Assembly (NCBI GenBank): GCA_028711795.1
Contig: JAQTRN010000059.1
Location: 1-6,710 of the forward strand
Reading direction: 5' to 3'
DNA length: 6,710 nucleotides
DNA from: Dehalococcoidales bacterium
GTDB lineage: Bacteria > Chloroflexota > Dehalococcoidia > Dehalococcoidales > JAQTRN01
Translations under genes and position numbers: made by a program
Notes under the pieces: generated by a model
The model's database searches: none
What the model was told of the DNA's origin: nothing
What the model saw: the letters and a program-made list of their open reading frames with translations, nothing else
In this document: positions 1 to 5,946 of the stretch, piece by piece
Numbering within the stretch: position 1 is the first letter of the stretch
Layout: every line of letters starts with the position of its first letter

Positions 1-1
1 C

Positions 2-319
2 ATCGCTACCGGCTGGTGGAGCCCAGTGGGACCTCACTCCGCACGGGTAACCGGCTGGGCGGACGAAAGCGACCTGCCTTTTGAGGCCAGGTTCGAATAC
101 GGTCTGGACGATTCCTACGGGAATGTTACTCCCTGGCAGGAAGGCGTTCCGGTGAGCGAGTTCAGCGCCCCGATTGAAGGGTTGAACTCCGGCGACGTGA
201 TTCATTTCCGGGCGGTGGCCAGGACAACCGGACCGGACGTGTTTACGATTTACGGCGAAGATAACTGGCTGACCTTCACCCCGAAGGCGGGCCGGTCGCA
301 AGGTCATATTGTGAGCTAA
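2..319 (+). CDS. C-terminal part of a fibronectin-III-like domain protein, 5' end outside window
   Basis: The reading frame is already open at base 2, so this is the last ~105 residues of a longer protein; a GTG at 26 could act as a start but has no ribosome binding site, and the residues before it continue the fold. Visible features are an 'FEYGLDDSYGN' strand, an 'APIEGLNSGDVIHFRAVA' segment and 'YGEDNWLTF'. This is the typical end of an Fn3-like sandwich as found in many exported or virion proteins (FEYG..tsYGn / I.GL.pGt.YHFRAVA). It ends in RSQGHIVS, and the next protein ends in almost the same tail. The next gene starts 9 bases after the stop. Likely role: an exposed structural or adhesive protein, inferred from the fold and context. 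What lies upstream cannot be seen. Confidence 0.8.
   Translation: MATGWWSPVGPHSARVTGWADESDLPFEARFEYGLDDSYGNVTPWQEGVPVSEFSAPIEGLNSGDVIHFRAVARTTGPDVFTIYGEDNWLTFTPKAGRSQGHIVS
293..319 (+). repeat. C-terminal tail RSQGHIVS, copy 1
   Basis: These are the last eight codons and the stop of the Fn3-like gene. The same tail (RSQGHIIS) closes the following propeller gene at 1499-1525. The nucleotides are also similar (ggtcgca-gg-ca-att--agctaa), although the two proteins have unrelated bodies. Confidence 0.8.
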
Positions 320-328
320 GGAACAAAC

Positions 329-1525
329 ATGGAAAACTACGTTGTCGCCAATTTAACCAGTACTCCCGCCCTCTCCGCTGAAGGAGGCGGCCGGGATATT
401 GCCATTGACCATGATGGCAAGTTATGGGTGGTTTACTCCAAAAAGCCAGCGGGAATCAATTACCACCAGATTTACGCGGCCTTCAGTTCGGACAACGGAC
501 AGACTTGGGCTGAGGAGAGAGTTTCTTTTGGCTATGATAACAAGCATCATTTCTTCCCGGCGATTGCGGTAGATGCCTTCAACAATCTGCATATCGTCTA
601 TACCTCGACCGGGCGAGCACCTTTCGCCACGCGGTGGGGCACCTTTTACAGGATGCGAGGCCTTGGCGGCTGGGAAGCCGAGGAGACGGTCGCTCTCCTG
701 GATGTGGCTAATCCGGGACAGGATTATCCCGCTATCGCTGTAGGTGTCGCAGATACCGTTCATGTCGTCTGGGCTGGGTTGGGTTGGGGGACTCATCCAA
801 CCATCAAGAATATCCAGTACCGAGCAAAAATCGGCGGCAGTTGGGGAAATGTTGAGCAGGTCACGGATATGCCTGGTATCCAGGACTGTCCGTCCATCGC
901 AATAGACTCCTTCGGGGCAGTTCATGTCGCCTGGCACGGAGTCGGCTGGGGAACTAACGCCGGATTCAAACAAGTTGCCTACGGCCATGGTCCGGCTGCC
1001 TGGATAACGGAGAACGTAACCGACACTCCGACTAACAATTACCAATCACGCATTGCACTGGATTCTGGAGACAGCCCTCATGTGGTTTATTACGATGCTA
1101 ACGCCGATGTTATTTTTTACGCCAAAAGAGCCGGGGTAATCTGGGGAAACACGGAGCAGGTTTCACAACCTGATGCTTCGCTTTACGGGTACCCATCCAT
1201 TGCGCTTGACAGGGACAACAACATCCACGTCGCCTGGACCGGACTCGGCCAGGGATTGAGCGAAGACTACGGCAACCTCTGGTACCGGAAGAAATCCGGT
1301 GTTACCTGGCTGGAAATAAAGAATATTACCGCCAGCGAAAGCAACGATCAACAATCAGTTTCTTTGCTCTGGGCTTCTTACCCCGAGGTTGGAGGCATTA
1401 AAAGCAACGTGCTCCCGAACTATGCCCTTATGGTTTGGGAAGCAATGGGGGAAGCCATCTTGTTTGCCAGGTCGCCTGAATATGCCCGGCCTGCGTCGAG
1501 GTCGCAGGGACACATTATCAGCTAA
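329..1525 (+). CDS. Beta-propeller protein with Asp-box/BNR-like blades (398 aa)
   Basis: ATG at 329 follows AAGGA at 318-322. The protein is built from repeats of the pattern (P)-(S/A)-I-A-(I/V)-D-x6-H-(V/I)-x-(W/Y), seen near residues 22-36, 76-92, 132-149, 187-202, 239-254 and 288-303. A weaker seventh unit ends with YALMVWEA near 365-372. One good Asp-box, SSDNGQTW, lies at residues 53-60. This is the layout of a six- or seven-bladed sialidase/BNR-type propeller. The catalytic Arg triad and Tyr of true sialidases could not be assigned, so binding is more likely than hydrolysis. There is no signal peptide, which fits a virion or otherwise assembled protein better than a secreted enzyme. 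It ends in RSQGHIIS, shared with the preceding protein. Likely role: glycan or host-surface recognition (inference). The fold call is fairly sure and the function open. Confidence 0.8.
   Translation: MENYVVANLTSTPALSAEGGGRDIAIDHDGKLWVVYSKKPAGINYHQIYAAFSSDNGQTWAEERVSFGYDNKHHFFPAIAVDAFNNLHIVYTSTGRAPFATRWGTFYRMRGLGGWEAEETVALLDVANPGQDYPAIAVGVADTVHVVWAGLGWGTHPTIKNIQYRAKIGGSWGNVEQVTDMPGIQDCPSIAIDSFGAVHVAWHGVGWGTNAGFKQVAYGHGPAAWITENVTDTPTNNYQSRIALDSGDSPHVVYYDANADVIFYAKRAGVIWGNTEQVSQPDASLYGYPSIALDRDNNIHVAWTGLGQGLSEDYGNLWYRKKSGVTWLEIKNITASESNDQQSVSLLWASYPEVGGIKSNVLPNYALMVWEAMGEAILFARSPEYARPASRSQGHIIS
1499..1525 (+). repeat. C-terminal tail RSQGHIIS, copy 2
   Basis: These are the last eight codons and the stop of the propeller gene, nearly identical to the tail at 293-319. 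Seven of eight residues match, and the eighth is an I/V exchange. Confidence 0.8.
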
Positions 1526-1539
1526 AAGGAAGGTAAGAG

Positions 1540-2796
1540 ATGAGATATTCGGTGATTTCAAAAGGCCTGCCCCTGGACCGCATCGAGACCGAGGTAAAGA
1601 AGGTTGGCGGACGAGACATAAATAAAACGCTACTTCTCGGGCAAATCTTCTGCGAGATGGACGAGGAACAGGCGAAAACGCTTTCGAGAATACCCGGGCT
1701 GGTAGTAAAGCTCATGAAAGAGTACAAGACCAACCAGGTCGCGACAGAGCTTCCCGCAGTAGAGAATATCTCCGATGTGTTCTACCTTCTGCGTTCTTAT
1801 TTCGCTATTCCCCTCACCGGAGTCGGACTTACGGTGGCTGTCCTGGACAGCGGTATCAGGAAGTCGCACCAGTCTCTCGGCGCCAAAGTTATTTACGAGG
1901 AGAATTTCTCCGGTTCGCCGACTGCCGGGGATGTTTTCGGGCACGGTACGCAGGTGGCCTTCATCATTGCCGGCGGCATGCACGCCCCGGGTGAGAAGGC
2001 AGGGGTATCTCCGGGAGCATCCATCATGAACATCAAGGTTATTGATGATACCGGTGTCGGCAGTGACGAGGGGATAATCCTGGGCATCGATAAGGTATGC
2101 CACCTGGCGGAGGAGGCCAGGAGACAGGGACTTGTCCCTACGGATGAAATGTATCCCAACATCATCAACCTCAGCGTCGGTGGTGAGGATGACGGTGATC
2201 CGGATAACCCGGTAAGAATCGCCTGCCGCCAAGCCAGCCAGGTCTATGGGCTGGATGTCGTCGCCGCGGCGGGTAACTTCGGCCCGAAGCTGACGACGAT
2301 TACATTACCTGCCTGTGATCCTGAAGTGATTGCAGTGGGAGCGGTGGAAACCTCCGGCGAGCTGGTCGCATGGGACAAGTCTTCGCGTGGTCCCACGGTG
2401 CAGGGGGAAACGAAGCCTGATTTCGTCATCTGGGGTACAAATTTGGAAATGGCAAGCGATAAGGCTGATGACGAGTTCATAACCAAGTGCGGTACCAGTT
2501 TTGCCGCGCCGATGCTGGCCGGTCTGACCGGTCTGCTCAGGGAGAGCGGGCGGCGAGCTTACGGCGAAGGCTGGCTTTTCCGGTGGACCCAGGCCAGAGA
2601 GGTGGGACAGTATTTCTCGACCAAGCCGCAGGATGCCCCGCTGAACAAGGACAACACTTACGGCTATGGACTGCCGGCCATGGGAACGATGCTGGGACAG
2701 ATGAGTGGCGTCAATCAGTCCTCCCAGGGCGGAATGGAGATGTTCCCGATGGTCATGATGATGGCAATGATGTCCGGCTTGATGGGAGGTTTTTAG
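1540..2796 (+). CDS. Subtilisin-like serine protease (S8 family) with prodomain and Met-rich C-terminal tail
   Basis: ATG at 1540 follows a strong AAGGAAGGT site (1526-1534). The S8 catalytic residues are all present: Asp103 in VAVLDSGI, His135 in GHGTQVA and Ser320 in GTSFAAP, with oxyanion Asn246 in AAAGNFG. The peptidase domain spans about residues 95-385. Residues 1-65 resemble a short I9-type inhibitor prodomain, so self-processing is expected. No signal peptide is visible, which is unusual for a family that is mostly secreted and suggests action inside the producing cell or in an assembling particle. After residue 390 comes a QSSQGG linker and a hydrophobic tail with nine Met in the last 20 residues, possibly a membrane or docking anchor. 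The gene lies between the propeller gene and a holin-like gene, with no bases between its stop and the next ATG. Its substrate is unknown; neighbouring structural proteins are the obvious candidates (inference). Confidence 0.93.
   Translation: MRYSVISKGLPLDRIETEVKKVGGRDINKTLLLGQIFCEMDEEQAKTLSRIPGLVVKLMKEYKTNQVATELPAVENISDVFYLLRSYFAIPLTGVGLTVAVLDSGIRKSHQSLGAKVIYEENFSGSPTAGDVFGHGTQVAFIIAGGMHAPGEKAGVSPGASIMNIKVIDDTGVGSDEGIILGIDKVCHLAEEARRQGLVPTDEMYPNIINLSVGGEDDGDPDNPVRIACRQASQVYGLDVVAAAGNFGPKLTTITLPACDPEVIAVGAVETSGELVAWDKSSRGPTVQGETKPDFVIWGTNLEMASDKADDEFITKCGTSFAAPMLAGLTGLLRESGRRAYGEGWLFRWTQAREVGQYFSTKPQDAPLNKDNTYGYGLPAMGTMLGQMSGVNQSSQGGMEMFPMVMMMAMMSGLMGGF
2728..2793 (+). repeat. Met-rich hydrophobic tail, copy 1 (protease)
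   Basis: Codons 397-418 of the protease form a GG-M-x-MF start followed by Met-dense hydrophobic residues and a GLMGGF end. It resembles the tail at 6322-6396 of an otherwise unrelated protein. Both follow a Ser/Gly linker (SSQGG and SSGGD). Confidence 0.7.
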
Positions 2797-3123
2797 ATGA
2801 TTAGTAGTGAATTGGTTCAATCCCTGGTAGCCCTGGGCGGCGTCCCGCTGATCTTGGGGCTGGTCCAGCTTTTCAAGCCTTTCGTCTCCGATACCCGATA
2901 TTACCCGCTGCTGGCAGTGGCGTTCGGGCTGGTCATCAACCTCATAGCGGGCTGGACTCTTGGGGCAAGCACCGGCTCGGACTGGACGGCGGCGCTTTTC
3001 AACGGCATCACCGCCGGCATGGCCGCCAGCGGTCTTTATTCTACCGGTTCAACACTGAAAGAAGGATCCGAGGCGGACAAGAATAACCGCCCCAAAGAAG
3101 GTGGAGATAATGAAACTGACTAA
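2797..3123 (+). CDS. Small membrane protein, holin-like (108 aa, three predicted TM segments)
   Basis: ATG at 2797 directly follows the protease stop, and GGGAGGT at 2784-2790 is the ribosome binding site inside the protease gene, so the two are probably translationally coupled. Three hydrophobic segments lie near residues 11-28, 36-55 and 64-83; the last is a small-residue segment (NGITAGMAASGLYS). A very polar, charged tail follows at 88-108 (KEGSEADKNNRPKEGGDNETD region). Size, membrane layout and charged C-terminus fit a three-segment holin-type protein, which would pore the inner membrane for lysis. No named holin family is recognised with certainty. No endolysin is visible nearby, so another membrane role is possible. 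Confidence 0.7.
   Translation: MISSELVQSLVALGGVPLILGLVQLFKPFVSDTRYYPLLAVAFGLVINLIAGWTLGASTGSDWTAALFNGITAGMAASGLYSTGSTLKEGSEADKNNRPKEGGDNETD
3097..3106 (+). promoter_or_regulatory. Ribosome binding site deciding the ATG 3110 start
   Basis: GAAGGTGGAG sits three to five bases before ATG 3110. An in-frame GTG at 3101 lies inside this site and so is an unlikely start. Confidence 0.6.
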
Positions 3124-3310
3124 AAACCTGGCCATCGCCTTGGAGACGGTGGGGTGTTTTATTACCCTTGCCGGGGTCGTTACCGAATGGGCGACCCATG
3201 CTGACTATGGCTATTGCATTATAACCGGCGGCGCGTTGGTCGTTACTTTCGGCGGCATGATTTTCGCCAAATGCATGAAACGTAACTGGCATGATGAGGA
3301 TAAAGATTAA
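3110..3310 (+). CDS. Small two-TM membrane protein (66 aa), unknown function
   Basis: The start chosen is ATG 3110, overlapping the end of the holin-like gene by 14 bases, because AAGGTGGAG lies just before it. The alternative GTG 3101 would add only three residues. Two membrane segments are seen near residues 8-25 and 33-53. They are joined by a short loop (TEWATHADYG) and followed by a basic/acidic tail (KCMKRNWHDEDKD). The gene ends TAATG, where the last A of its stop is the first base of the next ATG. A small membrane protein next to a holin-like one could be a second holin, an antiholin or a spanin-like helper; none of these is shown by the sequence. I do not recognise a named family. 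Confidence 0.75.
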   Translation: MKLTKNLAIALETVGCFITLAGVVTEWATHADYGYCIITGGALVVTFGGMIFAKCMKRNWHDEDKD

Positions 3311-4233
3311 TGAGCCTGTTGTTAAAGGGAGTCGCCAGACTCTCTCAGCTTGAAGTAGATACCGGCAAAGACTGGGAGGCTAAAGAGATTACTAATCTCC
3401 GCTCTGTAGCCATTGCAATGGCGCACGGCGATATTGCTTTCCGCGGTGTCAGTGTAATGGAGAAACTTGCCGCTGATGCCGGCAAGGGCCACAGCTTCTT
3501 AAGGAGCCGCGGTCCGGGACTGTCTCCTGTCTGGCAGGATATTGAGAGCCTGGTGCAGTACATGACCGGCGCCGTAAACCGGGCGGCTGCTTTTGATTTA
3601 TCGATTCCTTCTCCGGCGGTGTCTTACTCTGCCCAGCAGGCATCCAGCCCACCCGGTAGAGCTTCAGTCGGTGTCCTCTCCCCGCCCGAACCGGAAATCA
3701 TTGTAACCACCCTGACCGGTCCAGGCGGCGCAGTGACTTCATCGCCGTCCCTGGATGCTCCGGTTCCGGAGGTATCGAGGCAAGTGGCGATCGGCACGCC
3801 GGTAGGAGGTGCTGTCGCCGATGACGGCGGCGTTCAGACGAATGAAACGGTACAAGCTAACAATGACGCTGCTAATGATATGGTACTACTGCCAGCGGTA
3901 CCAGCGGTAAGTGACGCTTACTACTTCGGCAGTCCATCGCTCTGGGACTGGCTCGAACTGAGGATGGGCACAGCTGGCAACGGCACTTGGGACATCACCT
4001 GGGAATACTGGAACGGAGCTGCCTGGCAGCCGCTTCCCGATGTCATCGACAATACCAGCGGCTTCAAAGTCAGCGGAACCAGGCTCGTGACGTTTACCCG
4101 GCCGCTTGATTGGGTACAGAACACAGTTGGCGGTATTGCCAACCTGTACTGGACCAGAGCTCGGGTTTCGACCTACGCCAGTATTGTCACCCAACCCAAG
4201 GGAACCAGGGCTTTCACCTGGATTAAGCACTGA
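3310..4233 (+). CDS. Phage-type fibre/baseplate-like structural protein (307 aa)
   Basis: ATG at 3310 overlaps the previous stop by one base; GAGGA at 3296-3300 is the likely ribosome binding site. Three parts are visible. The N-terminal part (about 1-95) contains AIAMAHGDIAFRG and a 'FLRSRGPGLSPVWQDI' segment, a form seen where virion proteins carry short fibre-like repeats. The middle (about 96-190) is a low-complexity Pro/Ser/Ala/Val linker. The C-terminal domain (about 195-307) is beta-rich, with YYFGSPSLWDWLELRMG, TWDITWEYWNGAAW, DNTSGF and WTRARVSTYASI, a pattern I associate with phage or prophage structural proteins. Likely role: an exposed part of a particle, perhaps binding host or glycan (inference). 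No enzyme motif is seen. The next gene starts 11 bases later. Confidence 0.7.
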   Translation: MSLLLKGVARLSQLEVDTGKDWEAKEITNLRSVAIAMAHGDIAFRGVSVMEKLAADAGKGHSFLRSRGPGLSPVWQDIESLVQYMTGAVNRAAAFDLSIPSPAVSYSAQQASSPPGRASVGVLSPPEPEIIVTTLTGPGGAVTSSPSLDAPVPEVSRQVAIGTPVGGAVADDGGVQTNETVQANNDAANDMVLLPAVPAVSDAYYFGSPSLWDWLELRMGTAGNGTWDITWEYWNGAAWQPLPDVIDNTSGFKVSGTRLVTFTRPLDWVQNTVGGIANLYWTRARVSTYASIVTQPKGTRAFTWIKH

Positions 4234-4244
4234 GGAGCAAGAAC

Positions 4245-4949
4245 ATGAATCCAACTGAAGAAGCGAGATATGAGCGGCTGAGAAGGCTGGGCCAGGAGCT
4301 GCACATTCCTATCTCCGAGACCTTCTGGGAGCTTGAGGTCAAGGATGGAGATGGGATGGTTATTCAGCACCTGAAACAGCGCAGCCACAGCTGGGTGAGA
4401 AATGCCTATAACCATATGTTCAGCCAGCTCTCCGGCAAGAACGCCAACTATGGCACCTTCGGGCCGGGTTATTTGAATGTCAAGGACACGAGCGGCACAC
4501 TGAGGCAAGCCGCTGCTCCGGTAGGCCAGAGCGACACTGATATTGATGGAACCACTTACGGCTATCGTGGGCCGGCGGGCAATGATACCTGGGGCATCCA
4601 GGTAGGCTCCGGTATAAACCCTGAGAGCTTTGAGGATTACATGCTTCAGACCAAGATCGCCAATGGAGTCGCCGCCGGTCAGATGAGCTACATCGAACAG
4701 GACCCGCATGTCATCGCCTATAACGCCGGTACAAAGGTGCTTTCCAATACGATGGTCAGGTATTTCAACAATAACAGTGGCGCGGATGTTTCCGTCAACG
4801 AAGTGGCTCTCGTGGTCAATCAGCCGCAGGGTGGTAGCGTTTACGGGAAGTGGATGCAAGCCCGCGACAAGCTCGGGGCAACGGTAACCGTGCCGAATAC
4901 AGGTCAGTTGAAGGTGACTTACACCGTCCAGCTGACATATCCGGCATAG
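4245..4949 (+). CDS. Probable virion structural protein (234 aa), function unknown
   Basis: ATG at 4245 follows GAGGAG at 4232-4237, which overlaps the previous stop. The N-terminal ~60 residues are charged and probably helical, with a conserved-looking QRSHSWVRNAYNHMFSQL segment. The rest is Gly/Asn/Thr-rich and beta-stranded, ending in a strand pair (VTVPNTG, QLKVTYTVQLTYPA) typical of phage tail or decoration-type proteins. There is no signal peptide, membrane segment or catalytic motif. It sits between the fibre-like protein and the Ig-like trio, and the stop overlaps the next ribosome binding site. A structural role is inferred from context and composition. A particular name (tail tube, decoration or receptor-binding protein) cannot be supported. 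Confidence 0.7.
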   Translation: MNPTEEARYERLRRLGQELHIPISETFWELEVKDGDGMVIQHLKQRSHSWVRNAYNHMFSQLSGKNANYGTFGPGYLNVKDTSGTLRQAAAPVGQSDTDIDGTTYGYRGPAGNDTWGIQVGSGINPESFEDYMLQTKIANGVAAGQMSYIEQDPHVIAYNAGTKVLSNTMVRYFNNNSGADVSVNEVALVVNQPQGGSVYGKWMQARDKLGATVTVPNTGQLKVTYTVQLTYPA

Positions 4950-4955
4950 GAGGAA
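4948..4955 (+). promoter_or_regulatory. Strong ribosome binding site deciding the GTG 4961 start
   Basis: AGGAGGAA overlaps the TAG stop of the preceding gene and lies seven bases before GTG 4961. It argues against the upstream in-frame ATG at 4850, which would overlap the preceding gene by 100 bases without a ribosome binding site. Confidence 0.8.
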
Positions 4956-4960
4956 TATTC

Positions 4961-5344
4961 GTGGCGCAATATGCCGATATTATCGAAATAGTCGCCCCCA
5001 GCCAGGCTGTTGCCGGCGAGAGGGTCAATATTACCGTCAGGGTAAAAAATACCTACTCCGGGGCTATTTCTGTGATGGTGGGCGGCGGACTTGATTTCGG
5101 GGTTTCTCCCTGGCCGGGCATCGATTTCCCGGAGAACTGGGCGAACGTGGACGGCGGTGCGGTCTATTCGTTCAATGGGTCCTTCGTGATGCCCGACAGC
5201 CGGGTGACCATCCATGCTTACAGCTACTGGTACGGCGCTGACGGCTACTGGTATTTCGATGATGAAATGACGAAAACCGTCAATCTGGCGGCGTTGACGC
5301 CCCAGGTGAGCGATTTCAAAATAGCGGACTTCTACAAAGTGTAA
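4961..5344 (+). CDS. Ig/CARDB-like beta-sandwich protein, copy A (127 aa), ADFxKV tail
   Basis: The start GTG 4961 is chosen for its AGGAGG site. The protein opens with EIVAPSQAVAGERVNITVRVKN, a strand pair typical of CARDB- or Ig-like extracellular sandwiches. It continues through an aromatic, Gly-rich middle (PWPGIDFPENW, then YSYWYGADGYWYFDDE at about 87-102) and closes with DFKIADFYKV. The AGERVNITVRVK strand (residues 18-29) corresponds to PGEKLRINMSFKY and VGDKVRVTVSFKY in the next two genes, so the three are paralogues. There is no signal peptide, as in the other structural proteins here. Likely role: a particle or surface building block, with the aromatic patch perhaps binding carbohydrate (inference). 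Eleven bases separate it from the next gene. Confidence 0.75.
   Translation: MAQYADIIEIVAPSQAVAGERVNITVRVKNTYSGAISVMVGGGLDFGVSPWPGIDFPENWANVDGGAVYSFNGSFVMPDSRVTIHAYSYWYGADGYWYFDDEMTKTVNLAALTPQVSDFKIADFYKV
5312..5344 (+). repeat. C-terminal tail DFKIADFYKV, copy 1
   Basis: These are the last ten codons and the stop of the first Ig-like gene. The tail matches EFTIADFAKV at 5902-5934 in the pattern (D/E)FxIADFxKV. Confidence 0.8.
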
Positions 5345-5355
5345 GGAGGCACAAT

Positions 5356-5934
5356 ATGGAATTAAAAACACTGGCAATAGACCTCGGAGAGTTTAAGGCT
5401 CTTGGGGAAAGTTCGCTGGGACAAATGCCGGAGCCGTCAGTTGCCGGCTGGTATATAGACCCGCGTACAGGGGAACGTGTTTTCTATGATCCGGATACCC
5501 ACAAGTTCTACACCCTGGCGGGCGGAGTCTATATACCGCTGGGCTATATGAACCCGGCACCGAAGCAGGTAACTCTGGCGCCCGGAGAAAAGCTCAGAAT
5601 AAACATGTCCTTCAAGTATGCTGGACCGGCAATCAGCAGCGCCATTTGTTATTACTCCATCGGAGTCAATGGAATATTCGGCTTCGATGAGAAGATGGTG
5701 GGACAGAACTCAAAGAGCATTCCCCAGTATACGACGCCGACTCAGGTTACCGACTCTTATACCTTCACGCTGCCGACCAGTGTGGGCAACGACTGGGACG
5801 ACATCTACTGCAAGATATACGGCGGCTCTCCGGGTGTTCCCCAGACCTTGTTCGGGTATGAGCAAGCCCTGCTAATCGTGGGCAAAGACCCGACCATCAC
5901 TGAGTTCACTATTGCTGATTTCGCCAAGGTTTAG
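5356..5934 (+). CDS. Ig/CARDB-like beta-sandwich protein, copy B, with N-terminal YDP-motif segment (192 aa)
   Basis: ATG at 5356 follows AAGGAGG (5343-5349). Residues 1-30 are a short leader without signal-peptide character. Residues 31-63 form a compact aromatic segment (GWYIDPRTGERVFYDPDT, then HKFYTLAGG) with the repeated pattern Y-x-DP-x-T followed by FY, absent from the two sister genes. From residue 73 the Ig-like sandwich begins (LAPGEKLRINMSFKY) and runs to about residue 175 (ALLIVG). The protein ends in EFTIADFAKV, the tail of copy A. DNA shared with copy C includes a 14-base exact match (tccttcaagtatgc at 5608 and 6025), supporting duplication. Likely role: a structural or surface protein; the YDP segment may be a small binding module (inference). 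No enzyme motif is seen. Confidence 0.75.
   Translation: MELKTLAIDLGEFKALGESSLGQMPEPSVAGWYIDPRTGERVFYDPDTHKFYTLAGGVYIPLGYMNPAPKQVTLAPGEKLRINMSFKYAGPAISSAICYYSIGVNGIFGFDEKMVGQNSKSIPQYTTPTQVTDSYTFTLPTSVGNDWDDIYCKIYGGSPGVPQTLFGYEQALLIVGKDPTITEFTIADFAKV
5902..5934 (+). repeat. C-terminal tail EFTIADFAKV, copy 2
   Basis: These are the last ten codons and the stop of the second Ig-like gene, matching the tail of the gene before it. Confidence 0.8.
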
Positions 5935-5946
5935 AAGGAGAAAACC

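Noticed and set aside
422..1045. Antisense open frame of 207 codons
   Set aside because: It lies over the propeller gene, whose repeat pattern is unmistakable; the antisense reading has no domain signal.
2126..2139. Palindrome AGGGAC-TT-GTCCCT
   Set aside because: A short stem inside the protease coding region, with no T-run and no gene boundary near; probably chance.
1630..2232. Antisense open frame of 200 codons
   Set aside because: It lies inside the S8 protease gene, whose triad fixes the coding strand.
3893..3910. Tandem ccagcggta repeat
   Set aside because: Two copies only, encoding PAVPAV in a flexible linker; ordinary low complexity.
4173..4859. Long antisense open frame (228 codons, - strand)
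   Set aside because: It lies over two + strand genes with clear ribosome binding sites and sensible protein composition; the antisense protein shows no recognisable motif.
4850..4960. Upstream extension of the first Ig-like gene to ATG 4850
   Set aside because: It would overlap the previous gene by 100 bases and has no ribosome binding site, while GTG 4961 has AGGAGG at the right distance.
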